DNA from: Zonotrichia leucophrys gambelii | Lineage: Eukaryota; Chordata; Aves; Passeriformes; Passerellidae | Length of the DNA: 64,000 nucleotides | NCBI RefSeq assembly: GCF_028769735.1 | Contig: NC_088173.1 | Location: 11,987,038-12,051,037, forward strand | Direction: 5' to 3' | Part shown: piece after piece, positions 36,591 to 50,490 of the stretch | Position numbering within the stretch: position 1 is the stretch's first letter | How the letters are laid out: every line of letters starts with the position of its first letter | Notes under the pieces: generated by a model | Told to the model about the DNA's origin: nothing | Databases searched by the model: none | The model's input: the letters and a program-made list of their open reading frames with translations, nothing else | Position numbers and translations under genes: made by a program

Positions 36591-38125
36591 TGATAACGGG
36601 TGTTCAAAAGCAATTAAGGGCCACCAACTTCGGTGAGTGGACAATCAGATTTCAGGAAGAGAACCATTGCCAAAGGCAACTGACTTAATGAGAAGTATGG
36701 TGCTGAGTTTTGGGCTACTAAAGGTTATTACAGACTGGATCAAGAAAGGTTATTACAGCCTGGTAAAGTATAAGGGGTAAAACTGTCCTGAAAATAGTCT
36801 AAATGGACTGAAAGGGAGAAAAACTATCCATTGCTACAACAGACTACTTTTTGTTTATACTTAAGTGAGAAAAGTAGTAGGAGAAAAACGAAGATTAATG
36901 AGAAGAACTGAGTAGCCAGCAGTGTTCCTCCACACCTCTCCTGAAATCACAGAGTATGTCCCAATGGTGAAAATTATCATATCACCACTAGCTTTAATAT
37001 TGTCTTCATTTTTCTCATGTTAAGGATTTATAAACCCATGAAGGCTTATGGCTGTATAGGAAGCTGACTTTATTTTTCATGTCTATTTTGGTCTTAGTTG
37101 AATACTGGAAATCAAGGAGTAAACAAGAATAGTCATCAATACCATGATTAGTATTCCTATATGTCGAATAAGGAATTTATTACATTCTGTGGGGGTTTTT
37201 GCTTGTTTGTTTGGGGGGTTTTTGTTTGTTTGGGGTTTCTTTTTGAATTTTTTTTTTTTCTAGCATGATTCATTATTTACTTCAGTGAATTAAAGAAAAA
37301 AATCCCATCAAAACACAAACCATGCAAAAATAAATCCTTCAAAGAAATGTGTTTTCTGGAAATCCAGTTGCACTGGATAAAGTCAATTTTCAGCACATAC
37401 TTATTGCCAAAAACAAGACAGTAAGACTTCATATGATTTAGATAGCACATTGAGAAAATAATTTTATGGAGGATTCAGTAGCAAATTGGCATATGTAAAG
37501 AAAAATAGCAACCACTGTTCATATGCTGACAGTTAATGATGAAAAACAGTTTGAGATGGGAAAGCCTTAAGAGTATACAGCCTTTCAGCTTTGAGGGAAA
37601 CCGCACAGCAATATAGGTGTTTCATGAGTATTTTCCCTTGTCAAAGAAGCCAACCCTCCTCTTTCTTTCTATATCCACCACTTCTTCCTTTCCTTGTACA
37701 CCACTTCTTCCTCTACACAGAAATCTCTTTGCTATGATTTTCTATTTTTATGCTTGTTCTGAATAAAGATTTTTCAGTTTCCTCTGTCACTTTATACGTA
37801 TGCTAAAAGAGGGAAAAATAGCTTTGGTGCAATAAAAACAGTATCCTGCCACCATGCACCAGTGTGTACAACCAGACCTGGTCTTCCCAGTAGCTGCCCT
37901 GTCGGTGCTGAGGGGCTGGTTTTATATCTCCCATATATGCAAGATATAGCTTATATCTTCTATGGAAGATATCAATAAGATTTATCTTGTATATACTGTA
38001 CACTTTGTTTTAAGGATACACTCATTTAAAAGAAATTATGATAGACTCTTGATTTAACTAAGTCTCATTTTTTTTTTTTGGAAAAGATATAGGATACGCT
38101 TTATAGGAAAAAAATATTTCTAAAG
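36591..38125. other. Non-coding DNA with a short direct repeat and T/G tracts
   Basis: AAAGGTTATTACAGACTGG (36720-36738) is repeated with one change 25 bases later (36745-36763). A G/T-rich low-complexity block follows at 37191-37260. A pyrimidine-rich patch with two CACCACTTCTTCC-like motifs lies near 37676-37712. No gene is supported; the minus frame at 37803-38003 is unremarkable. Confidence 0.65.
37191..37260. repeat. G/T-rich low-complexity tract with three G runs
   Basis: Runs of 5 G (37191-37195), 6 G (37213-37218) and 4 G (37232-37235) are separated by T-rich (GTTT)n-like spacers, then a 12-T run. GGGGGTTTTTGCTTGTTTG and GGGGGGTTTTTGTTTGTTTG look like a tandem duplication. Only three G runs are present, so an intramolecular four-strand G-quadruplex is not expected unless the 6-G run contributes two. 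Confidence 0.85.
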
Positions 38126-38145
38126 ATATATATATATATATATAT
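38126..38145. repeat. (AT)10 microsatellite
   Basis: Twenty bases of perfect AT alternation. A second AT palindrome, ACATATATATATATGT, lies about 110 bases downstream at 38254-38269. Both would extrude cruciforms easily and are likely length-variable. Confidence 0.95.
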
Positions 38146-41100
38146 CTCCTGATTCTTCAGGCAAGGTGTGATACTGCATGTATGGGAGGTCTGACTTTGG
38201 TGTCAGAATGGTATTCTAAATTTTTGAAAGTTAAGTAAATGTATGTGTATGCTACATATATATATATGTTTAGGTGTATGTGTAGATCTCTTCTATTCAT
38301 CACAGATGAAATTACTGACTTGTCACTTTGATATCTGTGTTCAACTTTTATTAATTCAAATCTTTTAGACAGAGAAGGAATACAGTGCTCTGTATTACAT
38401 AGTTTGCTTACAAACAAAGACTCCAAAGACTTTCCATCACAGAATATAAAATGAAGGAAACTAGCAGATAAAACACCTTACATTAGAGTGCATTTGAGGA
38501 TATACAGGTAGCAGTTCAGGCACAGATGATCAGTGTATCTGCACAGATGCCCATCCTCAAAGGCAAATCAGCAGGGTGCCACCTTTGGTGGCACTGTTTT
38601 CAGAAACACAGCTTCAGGACAATGACATGACCTATTTCACAGTCCATGACATGAGTCACTTATCCTTTTATGTTCATGGCATAGAGCTATATATGCTTTA
38701 TGTGTGACAAATCGAAATAAATTCTTTTTCTGAAAACAATTTCACAGTCAGTCCAGTATCTGTGTTAAGAAACATGGTTTCTTGCAAGAGTTTGTTTACA
38801 CAGAATTTTTTCAAACAAGTCTTGCCTCCAAGTGGAAAGAGAGGAGATGAACGAAAACCAGAAAGATCCTGAGGAGCAGAAAGAGATAAAAGGAGAGATA
38901 TAGGCAGAAATAATGTTTAAAGTATGGAAAAGAGTGAAAGAGACCTCTGAACTTCTTACAGAAAAAATAATAAGGCAAGTAGCACACAGAGGAAAGACCA
39001 GGGCTTCTACAGATAATTAGCAAGGTAAAGAAGGCCTTCACAGATAAACCATAAGAAAACAAAGCCATATTCTTCTGACAATCATGCTTTAGGACTATTT
39101 TTTAGCTTTTGATTCTTTTCTCCTTATTTGTTAAATCTGTTAACACAAACCAAACCCAGCTGTGCTATTTATCAATGTTTCTTGCTTGAACAGAGGGATT
39201 TGAAAGCCACAAGGTCTCTACTGCCTTATGCCTGTCATAATATGTTGCTTTGTCTCCAGAATACGAAATCTCTGAAACATTTAATCTAGGCAATATTCTT
39301 TCTAGATATATGTGCTCTGTGTTTCATATAATTCACTGTATTACACACTGTATCAGAAATTATTAATAACTAATAAATGACATGCATATAAATAAAACAT
39401 TATTTAATGCAGTTAAGATGTGTTAGTGTGATCTTATCTTCCCATGTTTCACTTAGCTGAGAGATGAAAATAAAAGGAAAAAAGACAGTGTGCCTATTAC
39501 CTAAACTTGCTTGCTTGATGATCCTTCTCACCTGGCTGATAGCAAAACTAGTTCTCCCTCCATGTCATCAAAACATCCAGTGTCAAAGTCCTCGCTTAGA
39601 ACATGAAGGATTGAAAAGGACTTGCATAGCTTTACCCTAAAACTTTGCTTCCACTGGAAAGTTATCTTTGGAAATGTTGAGTGAGGAAAACTCATCTCCA
39701 GGATTGAGAGTTTATTGCTGATTTTTCCCCTAAAGCTACCCAACAGATAGCAATCTGAAGCTGAATCACCTCAGAAGTTGAATAGATGGAGTGGTGCCTG
39801 GCTGGAAGCAACAGCAGCTTGATAGCTTGAGACTGTGATTTAGGGAAGTAAAGAAAAAACTAATCCCCTCCCTAACACTGACTTTTACAGTCTAACTTTT
39901 TCAGACTGAATATTAGAAGTTATGTACATAAATCCAAGAAACCTTGGAGTAAGTGCCTCTTCCCACCTTCTTTTCCATCAAGATAGAAAGCTGTGTAGTG
40001 ACAGCACTTTATTGTCAAACAGCTGTTTCAGTTGGCCTGATGTACCACCTTATTGTGGGCATCTGCAAGGGCTCTTCTGTGAGCTCCTTGATGTTCCAAT
40101 ATGCACAATATCAGTCCTGTCCAACCCTTTGACCTGATAGAAATAATGATATAATTTGCAATGTTAGTTTTCTCCAAAAGGAAAGCTTTACTTTGTTGCT
40201 TTGTGAATTCAGATTCACTCTAAAATAAATATTCAATAGCATGAGTATCATGTAATGTACCATGTGCTATTTGTGCTTAGAAATATTATACGTCCACGGT
40301 TACTGAATTACTGACTGTGATAATGTTTCTCAAAATTACTTATAAAACAGCCATAAAGGAAGAGTAAAGGAAAATAAAATCCCAAACCTTCAGTTACCTA
40401 TCCTTACTAACTTTATTTTGTTAGGTCTGGTCTACAATGCAACATTTGGTACAGATCCTCTTCTCAAAAGAGAGATTTAGAAATAATGTGCTGAGACTTC
40501 ATAGTGTGCCTCATCAACCCAGTACATGGCAAGAGACTTAGAGATTTGCTGTGGTCTTTCTTCAGTACATGTAAGCTATTGGCAGTATGCCCAACTAATT
40601 TGAATCTGATTACTGGCATAAATTCACTTGGCCAGCAGAACCTTTTAATAAAGCAGCTCAGGTTCATTTAAGCCAAAAAGATGCTGATTTTTTTTCCCAC
40701 ATTTCAAAGCACATGAAAAGAAGTGTATTTGAACAGAGTTTACCTGTGTGGGCAGCACATTGCCTGCATTGAACTTGTCTTATCCACTGTTAATCTCCTT
40801 CTGCCTGATACTCACTTCAGTGTAAAAACATTGTCATGTATGTTATTAAGAGGTGGACTCTGAACTGATCCTGGTTGCATGTTTTATTGCTGGCCCAGAG
40901 GACAGAATGTATGAATTTCCCAGGATTTATTTAAAATGAACTGTAGGCCATAAAACTCAGGTAACCTCTTCTAAGATATAAATATTCCTTAGATCTTTAC
41001 AGATTAATGGATGTAATGTTTTGCTAAGTAATATTCCCATTTTTTGCTGCCTTTTTCAAGTGCATGCCCCAAAGTGTTAATCTTGTCATTCCACTTTACA

Positions 41101-44100
41101 AATATAGCACACAATATTTATCGAAGACTTCTGCTTGCATCACTCATCAATTTTACCAGATCTTTCTTTCCTAGGACAATGGTTACTGCTCAAAATCTTT
41201 AACTTCTAATTAACATACAAAAAGTACTTCTTTTCCTTAGCCTTATCCCAAGCAGAGTTTCCTTTGATAGGTTCAGCATCTCTAATCATTTCAGTGCACG
41301 ACACAAAATTACATCAATTGCAATGCATTTCCCCATTACTACATGCAGCTGCTTTTCTTTCCCCCAAATGGCTGTCTTGGATTCATCTCAGAAATAGGAT
41401 GGACACTCAATAAAAGTGGTGTTTTTTCTTAATTGTGAATCTGTACCTTTTCTGTTGTGAGCATAATATCATACACTCCAAAACAAATATAATAAAAATA
41501 TATCTTACCTCGTATTTAATTTCTCCTTACTGCATAGTAATAAATCAACTACAATAGGACAAATTGCACCTTTCACATTTGTTTCATTATAGAAAGTGCA
41601 CATTAATTTTTATATGAATTATTCACTAAAATATTAATGATAGGTTAAATATATTGGTACTCTCAAATGAGCAACCTATAAACTTGCACTTTCCTAATCT
41701 AAGATGGGAGGTACTTTGTTTACAAGGTAAACTGCCAGGGTTTTATTGGAAAATGGTTAGAACTCTGGAATATGAATTGTCTAAAGATCTGTAACAGTGC
41801 AAATGACTCAACTGTATGGCCAAGGATAATTATGTCCATTTTGGAACAATAAGAAGTATCTTCTATATCCTCATCATCAATAAAATCAATTATCATACCA
41901 ATACAGTTTCCTGAAATATTATCTACTTGTCTTCTGGGCTATTGTAGGCCAAATAATCTTGAGAGACATTGCCTGATGAGAACATGAAGTGAACACTTTT
42001 CTAGGGGCACTGTTTCCCATTGCTTATTCTCACATTGCTAATCAGATGTATCCCAAGTAGTTCAAACTGTCATGGCATAGGATACAACAGAGTCTATCTC
42101 ATGTCCATTCATGTCAAAATATTCAGCATATGTTTTGGTAAGAAAAAACTTAGGACATAAATTACAAACGCCTATATAATTTAATTTGTTCTCAAGTCAA
42201 GGTGTTGCTAATTGTTTCCTTGGCTTTTCCTCTACTGAATATTTTTTTCCTTTTTGATGCAGTGTGTATCAATCAGATAGCTTTCTTGGTTCTCAGTTAC
42301 TGTAACAAATTTGTCTAATGTCTACTCTACTTATGCATATATTTGCATGTGAAACCCAAAGCAGAAATATAATTTAAAAGAATACAGTGTCAAAAGTCTT
42401 GGTATATAATTAAACACACTTTAAGAATTTTTTGAGAGATTAGCTATAATGGTGCAATAGGACATTTGCTAACTATACTCAAAATACATTTTAGAAATCA
42501 CACAATATAATTCCCCTAATAAGTTGCTTTTCTATGATGTGATTCAGTCATTTCTCATTCAAATCTGAACCTATTCTTTTCCCATCCTTCCACTATCAGG
42601 AGTTTTTTTAATTCAGGAACAGAGAAAATGAAAGATGTGTGTAGAGCTTTTCAAAAGCAGAGTGACAGTGATAGTCTACTAGCAAAGACAGTGAAAGAGT
42701 GATAACTGTCAAGCTGCAGAGATTATATTTTTATTCAGAATATAAAAATAACCATGTGTTCCATGTTGCTTCTTGGAATCACTCACCTAGACACCCTCTG
42801 AGCAGCCTGAAGCACAGGAGGCCTGGATGTGCATTTGTACATGGATTCCCAGGCTCCAGCTGGTGAGCTGGGTTGATCCAGCCTGATGGATGTAAGATCA
42901 CCAATGGGCTACTGTGCCCCAGAAATGCAGCTGGACTCTGGTTTCTGCCCTGATGAAGTTTTGGTGTCCACTATGCCAAGATATGGCATTACATTCAAAA
43001 GGAGATTAGAAGCAAACATAACAAAAAATCAAAAGTTCATGCAAGAGTTGCAGGCTACCAGATCTATTTGCAAACTAGTAAAATATTTAAATGCAGTTAT
43101 AATTATGACAAGGAACAGGCTCAAAATATTATTACTTTACAGGGAATGACATGCAATTCCATGTAAATTCTCATAGCAGATTATAGCCATCTGCATGTGA
43201 AATAATTTTGACTTTTCATTAAAAAGAAATCTAGTTCTCTCTTTGCACATAAATATTAAAAACATCCAGTGATGTTTTCCAATAAAATATGAATTTAGAT
43301 TACCTCAGGAGTAAGTTATGTCTCTAATCAGTGCTAACTACAGTTTTTATAAACAAAAATGTTGTTTGCTTTAAAAACTCTTACATCATCTATTATACTA
43401 GAAGATTGACAGATAAAGGAAAGTGCACATAGATAATTAATGTTTCTGAAAGGTTTAAAAAGATTAAGTGTGAAATTTTTGGTCTAAATTATATAAACTG
43501 ATATTTTTAGATACACATATAAACTTAAATGCATTTATTGTTTACTGAACTGTATATTCAATGTAAAAGTTATTGTAAAAGAAATATATAATCTAGTGTA
43601 CCCATTAAAAAAGTCTGAGATGTGGTAATTATGTCCCAGCTGACACAAGTTAATTCAATAAAATAATCAGTTTTGCAAGTAACACCAGTATTACACTAGG
43701 TGTAGAGCAAAGTGTAAACCTCAAAATCTATATGAACTGCTTATTTTTCAGAGAGAAAACCTTTTTATTCCAAGGACTAAAAGTAAAAATGTGTTTTTCA
43801 TACTTTGATTTGAAGCCTATCTCATTGGTTTGTTAAGCTATTATGAGTTTGTTTAATTGAAATGCAAGAATAATTTAAATATTTTGAAAAATGTGTTTTC
43901 TTCTACCAATGCATTGATTATGTAACATTCTTTATAGAGATGTAAAATAAAAAATACTGAAAAAAATGCTTTAATCTCTTCACACCACATAAGTGAATCT
44001 GTCAGCTCCATTTCATCATGCAGTTATAAAAGGTACAACTACTTAATGGGGTTAATATCCAGACACCTTTGAGGGCCAATGGCTATTGTTTACACTGGTT

Positions 44101-47100
44101 CACAGGTTATAGTAAGAGATTTTTTGTTTGGCCAAGGAATGCAAGTCCAAAAAAACTTGCATAACAGCCTGCATTCATTGGCAATGTTAGAGCTAATATC
44201 ATGCTTGGTATGTGCTCATTAAGTTCATCACTTTGAGTGGCACCTTGACGTTTACAGCCTCTGGAGGTGAGCTGGATGAGGTTATTTGCCCAAGACAGGA
44301 GTTTATACCAATGTCATTTTACTCTATGGAAGAAGCAAGCCTCAAGCAGTTGAACAGAAGGAAGCACCAAGGACAAAACTGTTGAAGAAAATTAATTTTG
44401 TCTGCATTTCAGTCTTCAGTGTGATAAAGTCAATGGAATGTTAAGGAGCTTAGTAACTAAGTCATTTGGTGATTCTCTCATTAAAAAACTGACCTATAAA
44501 GATATATGGGCACATGCTGGTTTCAGTCACTTAAATGTTACAATCTGACAGCTAAATCTGTTTGCTACACTAAGGGGTGAGCTGAGGAATTACAAAAGAC
44601 TGTGCATTAAAGCATACAAAGCTATTCATAGTTGCGCATGGACCACTTCTGATCTATCACTGATTTCTACTTGCATGACTGTATCTAACCATTGAAGGCA
44701 AAAAAGTTTGAAAGACTTATTTATTCATTAATCAATGTATTAATGATTGCCCAATTGAATATGTCCTATATATACAATCTGTGTCAACATTTGTTTACTA
44801 TTGCAAAACAAAATGACAACAAACAGTGCCTTTCTATAGCTTTTGCTTTATAATAGATTTTATTGCAAAGGTAAATATGAAGTTCTAGATAACATTTGCA
44901 CATTCCTTAAGTCTTTCCTAATTTAGTGAGCTTTAGCTAAAACAGAGTCTTCCAAAGTATTTAAATTCCTCTGAAGTTAAATGTGGTTCCTCAGTATGTC
45001 CTCTGTCATAACACAAATGAAATAAATTGGACTTAAATGTCATGCAAACATCAAATTGTTAAGAGATCACACATGCCCTTTTGATCACTAGATAGAGCAG
45101 GGTCTCAATGGTCCCTCTGAGGCTGATTATGCTGAAGAAAAATACACACATGAAACACCCATGCATATGAAGTAACAGAATACCCACATCTCTGTGCCAC
45201 CAGGTGCTCACTTTCTGCTTTCTGCTTTCTTTTAATTTCTTCTGATTGGAATTTCATTTATGTAAAATATTAAGAACTACAGGCTATTGTGACAGCATAA
45301 AAACACCCCAACCTGAAGCAGATTAGCAGACTATGTACTAAATAAAAACCTTCTTTTTATCTTTCTCCTCAACAATCATTTATTTATTTGTTTACAGGAA
45401 CAAATAAAAAAAAAACCAAACTGATTGCGTCCACCCTCATCTTTTTCATGTAATTTTAGAGGATTGTGTGTTCTTAGGATAAACATAGTAATCAGTTAAT
45501 ATCCTGGAAAGAACTGTTTCTAATAATAAACAAATGCATAATAAATTTTATTATTTAGAATTTGGTCACCAATATGTGCATGTTTCCAAGGTTTTTTGCT
45601 TCATTTTGAGTTTTTATTTATATACAGAAGAAAAGCAAGAGAGGAAAGAGAGATGAAGTACCATTCCTGTCGGTCAGAATGTATTGTGGATACACACATT
45701 GGTAAGCATGAAAATGTCTGTGCTGGAATTGTAAGATCTGCCATAGAGTGATTTTCTTGAAATACACCAGTAAAAGGGACATTGACCCATTTTATCTGTG
45801 CAAAGGGCCACCTAAAGAGTTTCTTCATCCACTCATCATTTCCCATCATCTCTCTTGCATTTGCACATTGCACTGAGTAGCAGCATTTTCCTTGGTAGCC
45901 AGTACAAAATCATGGTCTTCAGAAGTGTTCCTTTCTAGGATATCTCTTTATTTACATTAACACTTCTAGAAAGATCAGAAAATAGAGAGCTGTCAGAAAA
46001 AGAAAAAAAAAAAGATTAAAAAACCCCAATGAAAAATAACTACTAAAAGAACAAAAAACTTTGTGAAAACTATTAACAATCTCTTTCTGTTTTCTTTAGT
46101 GCCCAAGTTCTTCTCCTAATGTTGTTCACTCATGGAATTATACATTATTACTGCTTGCCCAAAGGGCTTTAGGCTTTAAGGCACTTTCCCTCTGAAACCC
46201 CTCTATTCGATTTAGTTTATACGTTATAACTGCAAGTGTGTGACTCAGAAAAGGGCTAAATGGAAATCAGTATTACATTTTCTATTTAAATAACTTTTTC
46301 TCCTGGCTAATCAGAAGTATTTAATTCCAAAGAATTCCTTTATGGTGTGAAAATTCACCAAAAGAAATGGATTGCACACATACTCTACCTTCTGAGTAAT
46401 TTTTGTTTAATTTACTGAAAAAATAAAAAGTTTTACTATGTCCAGTCCTTAGAGTCAATAAATCCATATATTATTTCACCTCATTCATCTTGATGAAAAG
46501 AACTAGAAGGTAAATTCTTACTCAATGACCAAATCCTCTTTGAAAGGATTTGTCACCCTAAGAAATCAAGCAGTGTCTTATTATTTGATTACTATTCTAC
46601 AGTATTTGTCCTGGGTATGTGGAGAATGTAATTTATTGGCCCAATGACATCTTCCACCTCAAAAAAGTGTGACATTATTGTATTTGATGACTATCATGAT
46701 GATATGGGATTTGGTTGGTTTTCTTAGCAGACTTTATATTGCTTTAAATTTTTAAATTTGGTGACTATGAGCAAATGTTTGCCCAAGAATTGTATTATTC
46801 AGAAAGAAAATAAAAGGTTACTTGTGAAAGAAAATGACTGATGTGAGAAATATTTTTTCTTTTTTTCTATATCTTCTCAATGAGCTTTGATAGCTCTTCT
46901 TTTTTTTTTTCTTGGCTACTGAAGTTCTACCTAAACAGTGTATGCTAGAAACATGATATGTACAAAGTACAACATTCATGAATTAGTTTTTCCTCTGAGG
47001 CAGAGGTACATTTTCAAATTTGTCACTACTGAGACTATTGAAATGAGTAGAACAGCACAAAATGTGCTTTTAAGTGTATTTAACAAAGACTTCTTTGTTC

Positions 47101-49920
47101 TTGCTGTTTGTTTCTTCTGTTTGTAAATAAGGTCAGCTAATGTAAGAACCTATTTCCCAGTCTTGCAAGAGTAGAGCCATGCTGATATAATGTGCTGGTC
47201 AAGTTCAACACAGACCCAATTACAGCTACCCCTCAAGCTTTTTGAAAACCCATTGTATTAGTGAGAGCCCTAATAAGCTGCCTAAATTGTAATCCTCTGT
47301 TCACCCATAGTAACTGATGGAAGGAAGGAGATAACAACTTTCTAAAAAGTTCTCAGAAGCTGAAATTCTGCCTGATGTCAAATTAGGGCACAGAAGTTAC
47401 CAAGAACAGTGTGCCAGTTTTATGAGTTTAGTTATTTTGCTAGGTTGCCAGCCCTTCAGTAGGAATTAGGAGTGGCTCACCTTATAGCTCAGAAAAGGTT
47501 ACTGCAGCAGAAATTTGCACTTATGTTAGGAATTACATAATGATACTCAGTTAGAAATATTATTACTATTTTGTTATTTTAATTTTGAAGAAATTTTCCA
47601 CCATTTTCACATGACTTTATGCAGAAAGATAGGAGTATATACAAACTTCAAAAGAATCCTGGGAAATCAGATCTTGGGAAAAAACTTCAAAATTATTATG
47701 GTGTTATTTTTCATTTAACATTCTTCTAAAGAAAATAATCTTTTGAAAGTCTAGTAAAAGCTAACTTCCTGCTGGATAGAATTATCAAAAATGTAGGTAA
47801 TGGGCTGTTGCAAATAATTACTTCATTCATATCCAGAGTACTGAGACCAGTTTTGTATTCCTGGTTATGAGGTATTTTGTCACACAGTGTGCATCTTTTT
47901 TATTGATGGTATTCATGGTGCATACTTTTTGATGCACACTCCTTTATGCAGTCCTATTTAACACAGAATCTGTTCTTTACATACTTTGGGGGTTTTTTTT
48001 GGCTTTTTTTCTTTTGAATTTGTTTTCAGATACTGTCTGTAGCGAATGATAAAAATTTGTGACGTACATGAAGACACAGGTAACATATACTGTAAATAAC
48101 TTACAGTTATATAAAACATGCAGCTTATGGACTAGCATCAAATTTGTTGTCCAACATTTAACATTACCATGCATATTTATGTCTGAAAAGTAGTTATAAC
48201 TATTCCTCTGATTTCAACATAAATCCCTTGTAATTTGCAATAAAACAAGTGAATAAGTTTTAGTAAGTTGTATATGTTTGAAATATGCTTACCTGGACAT
48301 AAAACCTTTCTCTGTATGTGCAGTAGAAGATGAATGCATTGGCCTTTAAAACTGTACTTCCAGCATTAAATATTAGGGTCTAGATATAGGAAAAAATATG
48401 TGAAGTATTTTAGTCTGTGATGTTCATATTTTAGTCCATGATCTGTTCTCAAGATCAGTTTTCTAGATTAATTTCTAATATTTTGTCTGGTTGAAAATAT
48501 CTCATATGATGGTGTACTTATTGCTTCTAATCTGTACAGTAATAAAATAATTTGATGGGGTATTTCTCTTATAATCCATTGCCTATTTGCTTCACTGAGG
48601 CTGCTACAGGTTTGCAGCATTTCAAAAATTAGATGATTTCAAGATATTCTATAAAAAAATAAATTCATGCATATCTATCAACATACCCATATTTTTGTTG
48701 CTGCTGTTCTTTCTCTCCTTTCTTTCTTTCCTTCCCAAAATATGTGCACATGAACCTGCGCATGAAATGACTCTTCCTTCCAGTGAAGGGAACAGTGGCC
48801 AGTTTTAAGGGGGCTGAAGAAGTACTGTAGCATGGAAACACAACCAACTCTCCCTTTCTGTGCACAAGCAGATTAGATATATTAATTTTGCAGTTGTTTT
48901 TAGAGATATCAAAAGTGCTCCAAGTGTATGGAATAATAGCTTTACCTCTTTATTTTCCTCTCCTTTTCTTTGACTCATTGAGAAAAATCTGTCTGTCCAA
49001 ATGAAGGCAAAAAAATGAAGGCTTCATCTACACAAATATTCTATTTGCATAATGTCAAAGAGCATTTTAGAATAACTTTGTTCTTTTCTTTCTTATGTTT
49101 ATAAGCAGGTTTCCTATTCTGGAGAAATTGTTTAGCCTTCTTCTTGATTAGGAATTTGGGATCTATACTGCCATCAGTTTTGTGTGGTTTTCCCTGAAAG
49201 CTTTTTTGCTATTTCCAATTTTAGGTAGGGAAACTATGTCTATATTGTCCTAGATATATTCTGAGTATTCTATAGCTAATTCTATATATGAAATTCTTAA
49301 TTTCTACCCTAATTTTTGTTGACCAAGCCTTATCATCAGTGTATAAAATTCTATTTTTTTGTATTCCAAATAATTAATATTTCCTTTAAAAAATGGGAAC
49401 ACATTCTACTGCTATGGAATTAGAACTCTTTAAGTCTCCTCCTTTTCTAATCAATCTGTGAGTTTTATACCATTTTCCCTCACCGCTGTATCACTACTTT
49501 GTCACTGTCAAAAGTTGCTTTTTACTTGGCAGTGGTGAGACTTTGGCGCGGACTACTGTGTCAAGTTTTCTTTGGAAGATACTTAAAACAAACAAGCAAA
49601 CAAATAACAAACAAACAGTGTCAGGGATCCAGAACAGAACAAATCAGAATGCTAAGAGTTTTAGAAATCATTATGTTGTATATTCAGCTGAAAGAGGCAA
49701 TTGTTCATACAAAAGATCCTGAAAAAAAGATATAACGATCTGCCACTACACAGATAAAAAAGGACAAGTCTTCTATTTCTACTGAAAATATCTTTAAATG
49801 GATAAGGAAAAAATACATTATATAGGGTAAATTTGTCATGAAGAAGGCTTTCACTGGAAAACTAAAGTAGACTTTCTGTTTATAAAAATATATATTTGTT
49901 TTGAGCATGTTAAATTAAAG
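38146..49920. other. Long AT-rich non-coding tract, no gene seen
   Basis: About 12 kb without a supportable gene or named repeat. Open frames reach only 90 codons (38157-38426 and 45601-45873 minus; 42886-43149 plus, 87 codons) and look random. A perfect hairpin lies at 38576-38594. About 42780-43000 is noticeably more GC-rich than its surroundings (for example GGCTCCAGCTGGTGAGCTGG) and may be an unrecognised older insertion or an exon relic. A purine-rich A/C tract near 49587-49618 is (CAAA)n-like. The rest is ordinary AT-rich sequence. Confidence 0.65.
38576..38594. repeat. Perfect GC-rich hairpin
   Basis: GTGCCACC (38576-38583) and GGTGGCAC (38587-38594) form a perfect 8-bp stem around TTT. 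Being GC-rich in an AT-rich setting makes it one of the more stable short stems here, but it is too short for a microRNA precursor. Confidence 0.7.
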
Positions 49921-50490
49921 AAAATCATGGAAAAGATTGTTCAGGAGGTACTGAAAAACACTTGGAGGACAATTCAATCATTGGTCACAGTCAATGTGGC
50001 TTCACGATAGGAAAATCCTGTTTGTCAAGCCTTATTTCCTTCAACAACACAGTAACCCAGCTAGGAAAGCTAGTAGATGTAATATTTTTGACTTCTGCAA
50101 AGATTTTTATAAGGTCTCACACAGTGTTCTTCTGGACAGAATAGCCAGCACACAACCGGTCAATGGTGTTACACGGTGGGTGAGCAATGGGCTCACAGGC
50201 GGAGCACAGAGGGTTACAGTGAAGGGGTGACATCAGGATGGCAACTGCCACTAGCGGGGCTCTGCAGGGATCCATCTTAGCCCCAGCTCTCCTCAGCACC
50301 TTCATTAACACCTTGGGCACAGAACTCAAATGAATGTTGGGTTTCCACAGCCCTGTGGAAAGGGACCGGAGGGTCCTGGCTGATGGCAAGGTGAACCCTG
50401 GCAGCCAGGAGGGCCAGCTCTGTCCTGGGGGGCATCAGGCACAGCATCACCACCAGGGCTAGGGAGGTGAAACAGGGTACATAGGTATCC
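49921..50490 (+). pseudogene. Degenerate CR1 LINE reverse-transcriptase fragment
   Basis: Translated pieces in three frames match successive blocks of the CR1-type non-LTR reverse transcriptase. They run in order: a KIMEKIVQEVLKN-like block (49921-49959); HSQCGFTIGKSCLSSLISF in a second frame (about 49986-50042), the 'QHGF.KGKSCLTNL' motif; VSHSVLLDRI (about 50114-50143) and GGAQRVTVKG with a stop at 50228-50230, in a third frame; then TSGALQGSILAPALLSTFIN (about 50250-50309), the 'TSGVPQGSILGP' motif. The catalytic FADD-containing block is absent: soon after FIN, at about 50340, the sequence jumps to a downstream block (GTGGAAAGGGACCGGAGGGTCCTGG and further). There are at least two frameshifts, several stops and an internal deletion, so the copy is dead. 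It is GC-richer than its surroundings, as CR1 is. The 3' end is lost. Confidence 0.88.
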
